Origin: CAURNT01 sp963526495
Lineage (GTDB): Bacteria > Fusobacteriota > Fusobacteriia > Fusobacteriales > Leptotrichiaceae
Assembly: GCA_963526495.1 (NCBI GenBank)
Contig: CAURNT010000037.1
Coordinates: 1-8,674, forward strand
Direction of reading: 5' to 3'
Length of the DNA stretch: 8,674 nt
Part shown: piece after piece, positions 1-5,664 of the stretch
Layout: each line of letters opens with the position of its first letter
Numbering within the stretch: position 1 is the stretch's first letter
Notes under the pieces: model-generated
The model's database searches: none
What the model was told of the DNA's origin: nothing
What the model saw: only the letters and a program-made list of their open reading frames with translations
Program-made: the position numbers and the translations under genes

Positions 1-54
1 AGCATCTGACTGTTAATCAGAGGGTCGTAGGTTCGAGTCCTACCAGGGACGCCA
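1..54 (+). tRNA. tRNA-Asn (anticodon GUU), 3' part only
   Basis: This is the 3' portion of a tRNA whose 5' acceptor strand and most of the D arm lie before the window. The anticodon stem is formed by 5-9 (TCTGA) and 17-21 (TCAGA), enclosing the seven-base loop CTGTTAA with anticodon GTT at 12-14, which reads asparagine codons. The T arm pairs GTAGG with CCTAC around a TTCGAGT loop. The acceptor 3' strand CAGGGAC is followed by discriminator G51, as expected for tRNA-Asn, and a genomically encoded CCA at 52-54. It lies 13 nt before the 5S gene with no terminator between them, so both are probably cut from one precursor. Confidence 0.95.
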
Positions 55-67
55 TTTTTATTTATAA

Positions 68-179
68 AGTTTAGTGATTATAGCCATAGGGATACACCCA
101 GTAACATTTCGAACCTGGAAGTTAAGTCTATGAACGCCAAAAATACTAAGTAATTGGGAAGATAGGAAGTTGCTAAACT
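68..179 (+). rRNA. rrf: 5S ribosomal RNA
   Basis: About 112 nt long, within the normal 5S range. The ends pair as helix I: AGTTTAG at 68-74 with CTAAACT at 173-179. Internally the conserved 5S core is present: ACACCCAG, then TTCGAACCTGG and GAAGTTAAG near 109-126, the loop B/C region that contacts ribosomal proteins and 23S rRNA. The ends are set from the helix I pairing and could be off by one or two bases. The order tRNA-Asn then 5S and the terminator just downstream suggest this is the distal end of a stable-RNA operon; whether 16S and 23S lie upstream cannot be seen. Confidence 0.95.
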
Positions 180-192
180 ATTAACATTTATT

Positions 193-216
193 AGATAGCT
201 TATGCTATCTTTTTTA
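193..216 (+). terminator. Intrinsic terminator of the tRNA/5S unit
   Basis: A perfect 7-bp stem, AGATAGC (193-199) with GCTATCT (204-210), closes on a TTAT loop and runs directly into a T tract (210-215). It stands 13 nt after the 5S 3' end and before the pepC promoter, so it separates the stable-RNA transcript from pepC. Confidence 0.93.
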
Positions 217-221
217 TTTAC

Positions 222-250
222 TAGAAATTTTTTTTCTTTCGTGCTACAAT
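222..250 (+). promoter_or_regulatory. Predicted sigma-70-type promoter for pepC
   Basis: A -10 element TACAAT (245-250) is preceded by TG at 242-243, giving an extended -10. Seventeen bases upstream is TAGAAA (222-227), a 4/6 match to the -35 consensus. Transcription would start near 257, giving a leader of about 28 nt. It sits just after the 5S terminator. Confidence 0.6.
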
Positions 251-284
251 ATATTTGAAATGATATTAGAAAGAGGTATAAAGT

Positions 285-1619
285 ATGGTTAATAGTACTT
301 GTATGGATTTTAAAAAAATTGAAGCTATGAAAGAAGACTTCAAAAAAAGAGGACTTAATGTTCTAAAAAATTCTGTTTTGAAGAATGGATTAAATGCATC
401 TGTAATGAATAATGATGTATTTAATAGTACATTACATCTATTCTCTGAAAACATTGAAACTGGAAAGGTAACTTTTCAAAAGCAAAGTGGTCGTTGTTGG
501 ATATTCGCAGCACTTAATACTTTTAGACACAAGATGAACAAAGAGTATAATTTAGAGAATTTTGAATTATCTCAATCTTATGTTTTCTTTTGGGATAAAT
601 TTGAAAAATCAAATTATTTCTTAGATGCGATAATAAGAACTCTTGATGAAGATTTAGATTCAAGAATTGTTAGGCATTTATTGCAAACACCACAACAAGA
701 TGGAGGTCAATGGGATATGCTTGTTTCATTGATTAAAAAATATGGAGTGGTACCTAAACAAAAGCAAGGTGAAATTTTTCATTCATCAGCTTCTATGGTG
801 TTAAATAATGTACTTAATAAAAAATTAAGACATTCTGCACAACTTTTACGTAATAGTTATGAAAAAGGTATGAGTTTGGAAGAGTTATATTCATTGAAAG
901 ATAAAATAATGAGTGAAATATATTCATATCTTTGTGTTACTTTAGGAGAACCTATAGAAAAATTTGATTTTGAATATTATGATAAAGATAAGAACTTTCA
1001 TAGAGATACAGATTTAACTCCTATTAAATTTTTTGAAAAGTATATAGGGATAAATTTAGATGATTATGTGAGTATAATAAATGCACCAACTAAAGATAAA
1101 CCATATTATTCAACATTCACAGTAGATTTTTTAGGAAATGTAGTTGGAAGAGAAGTTAAATATCTAAATTTACCTATGGATGAATTTAAACAATTAGCAA
1201 TAGATCAAATTAAAAGTGGTGAAACAGTTTGGTTTGGTTGTGATGTAGGTCAAATTTCAGATAGAGAAAAAGGAATAATGGATCTTGATTTATATGAATA
1301 TGAAAAATCATTTGGATTTGATATATTACAAGATAAAGCAAATGCTTTAGATTATTCTGAAAGTTTAATGACACATGCAATGGTATTGTCAGGAGTTAAT
1401 ATATTAGATGGTAAATCTAATAGATGGAAAGTGGAAAATAGTTGGGGAGAAGTTCCTGGTGATAAAGGTTATTTTGTTATGACGGATGCTTGGATGGATA
1501 GATTTACATATCAAATAGTTATTAATAAGAAATTTTTAAGTAAAGAACAGAAAGAAATGTTAAATAAGGAAGTTATTCGTTTAAAACCTTGGGATCCAAT
1601 GGGTTCATTAGCCAAGTAA
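285..1619 (+). CDS. pepC: Aminopeptidase C (bleomycin hydrolase family, peptidase C1B)
   Basis: Cytoplasmic papain-fold cysteine aminopeptidase of 444 residues, the usual PepC/bleomycin hydrolase length, with no signal peptide. The family forms hexameric barrels with inward-facing active sites and trims N-terminal residues from peptides. The active-site block is QKQSGRCWIFAALN, with oxyanion Gln65 and nucleophile Cys71. The other catalytic residues are His364 (MTHAMVLSG) and Asn385 (KVENSWGE). The C-terminus, WDPMGSLAK, matches the conserved family tail that reaches into the active site and sets aminopeptidase specificity. It ends in Ala-Lys, as in yeast Gal6, where the last Lys is removed autocatalytically. 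The start at 285 is chosen because AAGAGGT at 271-277 lies 7 nt upstream; the ATG at 303 (Met7) is a less likely start. The gene has its own promoter and no convincing terminator behind it. Confidence 0.96.
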   Translation: MVNSTCMDFKKIEAMKEDFKKRGLNVLKNSVLKNGLNASVMNNDVFNSTLHLFSENIETGKVTFQKQSGRCWIFAALNTFRHKMNKEYNLENFELSQSYVFFWDKFEKSNYFLDAIIRTLDEDLDSRIVRHLLQTPQQDGGQWDMLVSLIKKYGVVPKQKQGEIFHSSASMVLNNVLNKKLRHSAQLLRNSYEKGMSLEELYSLKDKIMSEIYSYLCVTLGEPIEKFDFEYYDKDKNFHRDTDLTPIKFFEKYIGINLDDYVSIINAPTKDKPYYSTFTVDFLGNVVGREVKYLNLPMDEFKQLAIDQIKSGETVWFGCDVGQISDREKGIMDLDLYEYEKSFGFDILQDKANALDYSESLMTHAMVLSGVNILDGKSNRWKVENSWGEVPGDKGYFVMTDAWMDRFTYQIVINKKFLSKEQKEMLNKEVIRLKPWDPMGSLAK

Positions 1620-1704
1620 GGTGTTATAAAAGTATGAGATATTATATGTTATAACAAAAATTTATATATCAGCTGTATAAAAAAAACAGTATACCTTGAG
1701 AATG

Positions 1705-1752
1705 ATTATAAAGGAATAGCTCTAAGGAAATTATAAGGGAATTATAATTGAA
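1705..1752 (+). repeat. Short direct repeats ATTATAA-rGGAA in the lipoprotein leader
   Basis: ATTATAAAGGAA (1705-1716) recurs with one mismatch as ATTATAAGGGAA (1730-1741) and more loosely as ATTATAATTGAA (1741-1752). The first two are 25 bp apart, the third follows 11 bp later and overlaps the candidate -10. They could be operator half-sites, a small local duplication, or chance in AT-rich DNA. Confidence 0.3.
1743..1748 (+). promoter_or_regulatory. Possible -10 element for the lipoprotein gene
   Basis: A perfect TATAAT occurs about 88 nt before the lipoprotein start, but no good -35 lies 16-18 bases upstream and there is no TGn extension. It is the best single candidate in the 1620-1835 gap. 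In DNA this AT-rich such matches arise by chance, so transcription could equally begin elsewhere or read through from pepC. Confidence 0.25.
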
Positions 1753-1811
1753 ATCAAAGATACCTATGATAGAATGCTAAGTGAAATTTGAGAGTAAACT
1801 CATATAAAATC

Positions 1812-1836
1812 AAAAGAAAGAAAGAGAGAGAGAAAA
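1812..1836 (+). repeat. All-purine simple-sequence tract at the lipoprotein ribosome binding site
   Basis: Twenty-five consecutive purines run into the start codon: AAAG repeated three times (1813-1824), then AG repeated four more times (to 1832), then AAA and the A of the ATG. There is no classical GGAGG; GAGAGAG is the only Shine-Dalgarno-like sequence, about 4-12 nt before the start. A tract of this kind can change length by slippage and so alter translation. Confidence 0.7.
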
Positions 1837-2075
1837 TGAAAAAATTAGCATTATTAGTATTAGCATTAGGATTATTCGCAGTTTCATGTGGAGCAAAAGC
1901 TGAAGAAGCTAAACCAGCTGAAGCAACTACAACTGAAGCAGCTCCTGCAGAAAACAAAGATGCAGCAGCAACTGAAGAAAAGAAAGATGATGCAGCAGCA
2001 ACTGAAGAAAATAAAGATGCAGCAGCAACTGAAAACAAAGATGCAGCAGCAGATGCAAACAAAGAATCTAAATAG
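1836..2075 (+). CDS. Small repeat-containing lipoprotein, function unknown
   Basis: A 79-residue predicted lipoprotein. Residues 1-18 form a type II signal peptide: MKK, then a Leu/Ala-rich hydrophobic core, then AVSC with lipidated Cys18. The mature part is about 61 residues, made almost only of Ala, Glu, Lys, Thr, Asp and Asn, with no aromatic residue and no recognisable domain. It is therefore likely an extended or disordered, membrane-anchored tail. The C-terminal half holds four tandem units of the type DAAATEENK. The start at 1836 is preferred over an in-frame TTG at 1788 because only 1836 puts a canonical signal peptide at the N-terminus. The gene is followed by its own terminator. Small lipoproteins of low complexity can be abundant envelope or surface components; any specific role here is unknown. 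Confidence 0.85.
   Translation: MKKLALLVLALGLFAVSCGAKAEEAKPAEATTTEAAPAENKDAAATEEKKDDAAATEENKDAAATENKDAAADANKESK
1959..2063 (+). repeat. Tandem 24-27 bp coding repeat inside the lipoprotein gene
   Basis: Four copies start with GATGCAGCAGCA, at 1959, 1989, 2016 and 2040. The first two share 26 of 27 bases and are separated by an extra GAT; the third lacks one codon; the fourth diverges after the first 12 bases (GATGCAAACAAA). All units are multiples of three, so copy-number change would lengthen or shorten the protein without shifting frame. Confidence 0.9.
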
Positions 2076-2091
2076 TTTTAGACTTATATAG

Positions 2092-2126
2092 AAAGCAGTA
2101 GGTTTATTCCTGCTGCTTTTATTTTT
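2092..2126 (+). terminator. Intrinsic terminator of the lipoprotein gene
   Basis: The stem GCAGTAGG (2095-2102) pairs with CCTGCTGC (2109-2116) with one G-T wobble, extended by AAA/TTT. The loop is TTTATT and the tail is TTTTATTTTT. It lies 16 nt after the stop codon. Confidence 0.9.
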
Positions 2127-2136
2127 ATATTATAAA

Positions 2137-2174
2137 AAAGACTGTTAAAAGAAATATTTCTAATAACAGTCTTT
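2137..2174. terminator. Bidirectional terminator between the lipoprotein gene and aphA
   Basis: An 11-bp perfect stem, AAAGACTGTTA (2137-2147) with TAACAGTCTTT (2164-2174), encloses a loop that contains its own small palindrome GAAATATTTC. On the minus strand the stem is followed by a run of six T (complement of 2134-2139), so it ends aphA transcripts. On the plus strand TTTGTTTT follows, giving a second stop behind the lipoprotein terminator. Confidence 0.88.
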
Positions 2175-2203
2175 GTTTTATATCAAAACATTAGGTTTAT
2201 TGA

Positions 2204-2932
2204 TTACCATGCTGAGTTTATAAGAACTTCTTCTCCATATCCTCCATTAACTTTTTGAGGGTTAGTAGAGTTATATGCTCTTTGAACTCTTATTCCACGA
2301 ATACCAAGTTCTCTTGCAGCTAGGATATCATCATCACTATCTCCGTAGTGAAGAGATATGTTGTGTTTTTTCATGTAGAATGATTTATCATATTTATATC
2401 CACCTGTTGGAGTATCTTTAGTATATTCAACATAAACTTCATAAGGTAAGTTCATGAATCTTTTTAAAGTTTTAGATAATTTAGTTGAAGTATAGTTAGG
2501 CTCTCCTTCTTTTTGAGTTCTTCCTGTAATAAAGAATACTCTATCTCCTCTATCTATATGCATTTTAATTAAATCTATAGCTGATTGTTTAGGTATAGAG
2601 AATTCATCTCCCATATCTGATACGAAGTCCCAGAATTTTTGGTTATATAAATAGCTTATAGCACCTTTAGGATCTCCAGGTACTTGGAAATGATCTTGTC
2701 CGTATTTAAAGTATCCACTTGAGTGAACTAAAGTATCATCTATATCAAAACTTACATTTATTGGTCCTGTACCTTCTAAACTTTTTCTAATATCATCAAC
2801 TGATACAAAGTGTACAGCTTTTTGTACTTGATCAGTAGTTTTGAACCCTTCATGAGTATAAGGAACTTTTGGTCCTGCAGCAAATACTAAACCTGAGCTT
2901 AATAATGCTAAAGTTAATAATGTTTTTTTCAT
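2204..2932 (-). CDS. aphA: Class B (DDDD-type) acid phosphatase, periplasmic
   Basis: A 242-residue non-specific phosphomonoesterase of the HAD superfamily, class B family, which removes phosphate from nucleotides and other small esters in the periplasm and needs Mg2+. Residues 1-18 are a Sec signal peptide (MKK, Leu-rich core, likely cleavage after VFA). Motif I is FDIDDTLVHSS, with nucleophile Asp63 and acid/base Asp65. Motif II is ITGR around Thr136. The motif III lysine is probably Lys183. Motif IV is GDSDDDI, with Mg2+ ligand Asp198 and Asp202. The C-terminus (YGEEVLINSAW) resembles that of E. coli AphA, as does the length (237 residues in E. coli). The start is set by AAGGAG (complement of 2941-2946), 8 nt upstream; an in-frame TTG at 3040 would bury the signal peptide. 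It is monocistronic, convergent with the lipoprotein gene and divergent from sppA. Confidence 0.95.
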   Translation of the reverse strand: MKKTLLTLALLSSGLVFAAGPKVPYTHEGFKTTDQVQKAVHFVSVDDIRKSLEGTGPINVSFDIDDTLVHSSGYFKYGQDHFQVPGDPKGAISYLYNQKFWDFVSDMGDEFSIPKQSAIDLIKMHIDRGDRVFFITGRTQKEGEPNYTSTKLSKTLKRFMNLPYEVYVEYTKDTPTGGYKYDKSFYMKKHNISLHYGDSDDDILAARELGIRGIRVQRAYNSTNPQKVNGGYGEEVLINSAW

Positions 2933-2968
2933 AATGAAATCTCCTTCTTTTTTTAAAGTCTCTAATAT

Positions 2969-2996
2969 ATTATACTTCGATTTTTGAAAAAGTAAA
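2969..2996 (-). promoter_or_regulatory. Predicted aphA promoter
   Basis: Reading the minus strand, TTTACT (complement of 2991-2996; 4/6 match to the -35) is followed after 16 bases by a perfect TATAAT (complement of 2969-2974). Transcription would start near 2962, about 30 nt before the aphA start codon. Confidence 0.6.
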
Positions 2997-3012
2997 GACC
3001 TAAAATTAAAAA

Positions 3013-3041
3013 TAGACAGAAAAAAATAAAAATGATACAAT
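3013..3041 (+). promoter_or_regulatory. Predicted promoter of the sppA operon
   Basis: TAGACA (3013-3018; 5/6 match to the -35) is followed after a 17-bp spacer by TACAAT (3036-3041), with TG at 3033-3034 forming an extended -10. Transcription would start near 3048. Its -35 lies 17 bp from the outer edge of the divergent aphA promoter, so regulators bound between them could act on both. Confidence 0.65.
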
Positions 3042-3073
3042 AAAATAAAGAAAATTAGAATGAGGGTGATTGA

Positions 3074-4711
3074 ATGTTTTTAATTAAAATACTATTAGAA
3101 TCTGTTTTAACAGCATTATTTATTTTAACTATTTTATTTATAGCAACTATATTTATTTTAAATAAATTTAAATCCAAAAAAGAAGGAAGTATTTCTAAGA
3201 AAAAAGTAAAAAAAATAATTTTAACTACTGATTTTTTAGATGAAGATAAAAAATATTCTACAATTAATGAAAAAAAATCATTTTTTGAATTTAAGGATAA
3301 ATTAAAAAGGCTATATAATGAAGGGAATATAGAAACATTAATATTAGATATAGATAATATTGATTTATCTTTAAATCAAATAGAAGAATTAGAAAGTATT
3401 TTTGAAAAATTAAGAACTAAAATGCAGATAGTAGCAATAGCTACACAATTTTTAAAAAATGATTATCTTTTTGCTTTATATGCTCATAAAATATATATGT
3501 TTAATTCTTTAAATTCAAATTTAATTTTAGAAGGATATAATAAAAGTTTTTGGTATTATAGAAAACTTTTAGATAAATTAGGTATAAAAGTCAATGTTAT
3601 ACATATAGGTAGTCATAAATCGGCAGGAGAAAATTTTAGTAGGGAAAATATGAGTCCTGAACAAAAAGAATCTATTCTTAGAATATATGATAAAATATAT
3701 TTACAATTAATTGAAAAAATTAAAAAATATAGAAATATTGATATTAGTAAAGAAATATTAGAAGGTAAAACAATATTTGCTAATTATCATGAAGCTATGG
3801 CTCTTGGTCTTATAGATGGTGGAAGTAATTTTGATAAACTTGAAATAGATTATTCAGAAGATACTATTGATTTTGATGACTATATATCTAAATTAAAGAA
3901 GAAAGAAAATAAAAGTAAGAATGAAATAGCGGTTATTTTTGCTGATGGAGAAATAGGACCTGATAAAGATATTAATTATGATGATATGCTTGAAAAAATA
4001 GAGAAAGTAAATGAAATGGAAAATGTTAAAGGTGTTTTATTAAGAATAAATTCTCCAGGTGGGTCAGCATTAGAATCAGAAAAGATATATAAGGAATTAA
4101 AAAATATAGAAGTTCCAATATTCATATCTCAAGGAAGTGTTTGTGCTAGTGGTGGTTACTATATTTCAACAGTTTCAAGAAGAGTTTATTCAAATAGAAC
4201 AACAATAACAGGCTCTATTGGTGTAGTAGCTCTTTACCCAACTTTTGATACTGTATTTGAAAAAGTAGGGATAAATGTTGAAAATATTACAAATTCAAAT
4301 GTTGGTTCTATGTTTGATTTTTCACTTCCTTTAACAGAAGAAATGAAGGAGAGAATAATAAAATCAATGAAGGATGTGTATTCAGAATTTAAATCTCATG
4401 TAATGAATGCTAGAATAATGACGGAGAGTCAACTTGAACCTATAGCTGGTGGAAGAATATGGCTTGGAGAAGAAGCTAAAGAAATAGGTTTAGTTGATAG
4501 AATAGGTGGATTTGATGAAGCCTTAGAAGGACTTATTGAATATTTGAGATTAGATGATTATAAAGTTAAATATATATTTACTGAAGAAAGTATAAAAGAA
4601 AAAATATCTTCTTTTAGACCAAGTATAATTTCAAAAAAATTAGAAAATGAAATTAATGAAGTCTTAGGTAGAAAAGGAATATATATGCTTGAGGAGTTTA
4701 AAATAAAATAA
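3074..4711 (+). CDS. sppA: Signal peptide peptidase SppA, long two-domain form (peptidase S49)
   Basis: A 545-residue membrane-anchored serine protease that degrades signal peptides left in the membrane after secretion. Residues 3-30 form a single N-terminal transmembrane helix, followed by a Lys-rich stretch. The protein has the long two-domain layout of E. coli SppA. In the N-terminal S49-like domain (about 45-260) GSHKSAGENF carries Lys182, matching the general base Lys209 of E. coli. In the C-terminal catalytic domain (about 283-490) VCASGGYYIS carries nucleophile Ser359, matching Ser409. Other family signatures are RINSPGG (324-330), TGSIGV (379-384) and GRIWLGEEAKEIGLVD (460-475). It is shorter than the 618-residue E. 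coli protein, mainly in the N-terminal domain. AGGG at 3063-3066 is the likely Shine-Dalgarno, 7 nt before the ATG. The stop lies 11 nt before the next gene. Confidence 0.95.
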   Translation: MFLIKILLESVLTALFILTILFIATIFILNKFKSKKEGSISKKKVKKIILTTDFLDEDKKYSTINEKKSFFEFKDKLKRLYNEGNIETLILDIDNIDLSLNQIEELESIFEKLRTKMQIVAIATQFLKNDYLFALYAHKIYMFNSLNSNLILEGYNKSFWYYRKLLDKLGIKVNVIHIGSHKSAGENFSRENMSPEQKESILRIYDKIYLQLIEKIKKYRNIDISKEILEGKTIFANYHEAMALGLIDGGSNFDKLEIDYSEDTIDFDDYISKLKKKENKSKNEIAVIFADGEIGPDKDINYDDMLEKIEKVNEMENVKGVLLRINSPGGSALESEKIYKELKNIEVPIFISQGSVCASGGYYISTVSRRVYSNRTTITGSIGVVALYPTFDTVFEKVGINVENITNSNVGSMFDFSLPLTEEMKERIIKSMKDVYSEFKSHVMNARIMTESQLEPIAGGRIWLGEEAKEIGLVDRIGGFDEALEGLIEYLRLDDYKVKYIFTEESIKEKISSFRPSIISKKLENEINEVLGRKGIYMLEEFKIK

Positions 4712-4722
4712 TAAGGAGAAAA

Positions 4723-5421
4723 ATGATAAAAAAAATTAGTTTATCTGGAGCAACATTAAAATATATAGCTTTTATATCTATGTTTTTAGATCATATAAAT
4801 AAAGCTATAATATATAATTATTTAACAGGTGATGGTATATTAAATTCTATATCTGATATTTTTGATATATTAGGAAGAATAGCTTTCCCTATATTTGCTT
4901 TTTTGATATCTGAAGGCTATTTTAAAACACATAATAGAAAAAAATATTTAATGAATTTATTACTATTTGCTTTTATTTCAGAAATACCTTATGATATGTT
5001 TCAAAGTGGAGTTTTCTTTAATTTTAATACAAGTAATATACTCTTTACTTTTTCATTGGCACTAGTTAGTATTTGGATTATAGATAGTATAAAAGATAAA
5101 ATGAATAGATATTTGTGGATAATAAGTTCTGTTATAATATTAATTATTTCATGTATTATATCTATAATAATTTCAAGTGATTATGAATATTATGGTATTT
5201 TATGTATATATGTTTTCTATATTTTTAAAAGTAATAAATATTTGTCTATAATATTTAATTTTCCATATTTATTAGAAGCTCCTTGGTCTATATTAGGATT
5301 TGGTATAAACATGTTATATAACGGTGAAAGAGGAAAACAAAATAAATATATAAACTATATGTTTTATCCGTTACATTTATTATTATTAGGAATAATAAGA
5401 ATGTATTTTATGAAAGTCTAA
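4723..5421 (+). CDS. TraX-family polytopic membrane protein
   Basis: A 232-residue integral membrane protein with about six to eight hydrophobic segments. The N-terminal half matches what I know of the TraX family: SGATLKYIAFISMFLDHI (8-25, conserved Asp23-His24), GRIAFPIFAFLISEGYF (51-67), NRKKYLMNL (71-79) and SEIPYD (86-91). Near the C-terminus GERGK (201-205) and FYPLHLLLLGI (214-224) are also typical. F-plasmid TraX N-acetylates pilin; chromosomal relatives are widespread and mostly uncharacterised, so the name marks family, not function. AAGGAG at 4713-4718 lies 4 nt before the ATG, and the gap to sppA is 11 nt, so co-transcription from the sppA promoter is likely. No pilin or conjugation gene is nearby. 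An acyl-transfer role on an envelope substrate is only a guess from the family. Confidence 0.85.
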   Translation: MIKKISLSGATLKYIAFISMFLDHINKAIIYNYLTGDGILNSISDIFDILGRIAFPIFAFLISEGYFKTHNRKKYLMNLLLFAFISEIPYDMFQSGVFFNFNTSNILFTFSLALVSIWIIDSIKDKMNRYLWIISSVIILIISCIISIIISSDYEYYGILCIYVFYIFKSNKYLSIIFNFPYLLEAPWSILGFGINMLYNGERGKQNKYINYMFYPLHLLLLGIIRMYFMKV

Positions 5422-5449
5422 AGTTTTGGATGAATAATAGAAAAAAATT

Positions 5450-5488
5450 AGGTCTAAGCCCATAAACTAAAGGGTTTTAGACCTTTTT
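5450..5488 (+). terminator. Intrinsic terminator of the sppA operon
   Basis: AGGTCTAAGCCC (5450-5461) pairs with GGGTTTTAGACCT (5472-5484) with a small internal asymmetry, around a 10-base loop. TTTTT follows (5484-5488). It begins 28 nt after the TraX-like stop codon. The A-rich run at 5441-5447 could allow some function on the minus strand too. Confidence 0.9.
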
Positions 5489-5607
5489 GATTTTTTAAAG
5501 TATATACTCAATGATTATTTTTTTTGGTTATTGTTTGAGAGAATATAATAATGTAGTGAATAGAATTTACATTTTAAATTTAACTCTTCCAATTAGCTAA
5601 ATTAACA

Positions 5608-5636
5608 TTTACAACCAAAATTATATGTGATATAAT
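5608..5636 (+). promoter_or_regulatory. Strong predicted promoter of guaBA
   Basis: TTTACA (5608-5613; 5/6 match to the -35), an exact 17-bp spacer and a perfect TATAAT (5631-5636) with TG at 5628-5629 make this the best promoter in the window. Transcription would start near 5643, leaving a leader of only about 22 nt. That is too short for a guanine riboswitch or attenuator, so any control probably acts at initiation. The 120 bp between the sppA-operon terminator and this promoter hold no gene that I can see. Confidence 0.8.
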
Positions 5637-5664
5637 AACGAAAATAAAAAATATAGGAGGAGAT

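Noticed and set aside
266..454. Open frame on the minus strand opposite the start of pepC
   Set aside because: It lies opposite a strongly supported gene, has no ribosome binding site or recognisable domain, and is expected by chance.
1623..1655. GTTATAA...TTATAAC inverted repeat as a pepC terminator
   Set aside because: The stem is entirely weak apart from one G-C pair, the loop is 19 bases, and A rather than T residues follow on the plus strand.
1788..1835. Upstream TTG start extending the lipoprotein by 16 residues
   Set aside because: It would put a charged extension before the signal peptide and has no ribosome binding site.
1959..2063. CRISPR-like array
   Set aside because: The repeats are contiguous, codon-phased and inside a lipoprotein gene, with no unique spacers or cas genes.
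1754..2091. Alternative frames over the lipoprotein gene (minus 1754-2062 and plus 1888-2091) with Ala/Ser/Phe-rich or Lys/Gln-rich products
   Set aside because: They are read-outs of the GCAGCA-rich repeat in other frames. Only the frame at 1836-2075 has a lipoprotein signal peptide and a sensible start.
2933..3040. Upstream TTG start extending AphA by 36 residues
   Set aside because: The extension would cover the aphA promoter and Shine-Dalgarno and displace the signal peptide.
4723..5421. TraX-like gene as evidence of a conjugative element
   Set aside because: No relaxase, type IV secretion, pilin, integrase or attachment site is present in the window, and chromosomal TraX relatives are common.
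5489..5607. Guanine riboswitch or other structured leader before guaB
   Set aside because: I see no purine-riboswitch core motifs, and the strong promoter at 5608-5636 lies downstream of this stretch.
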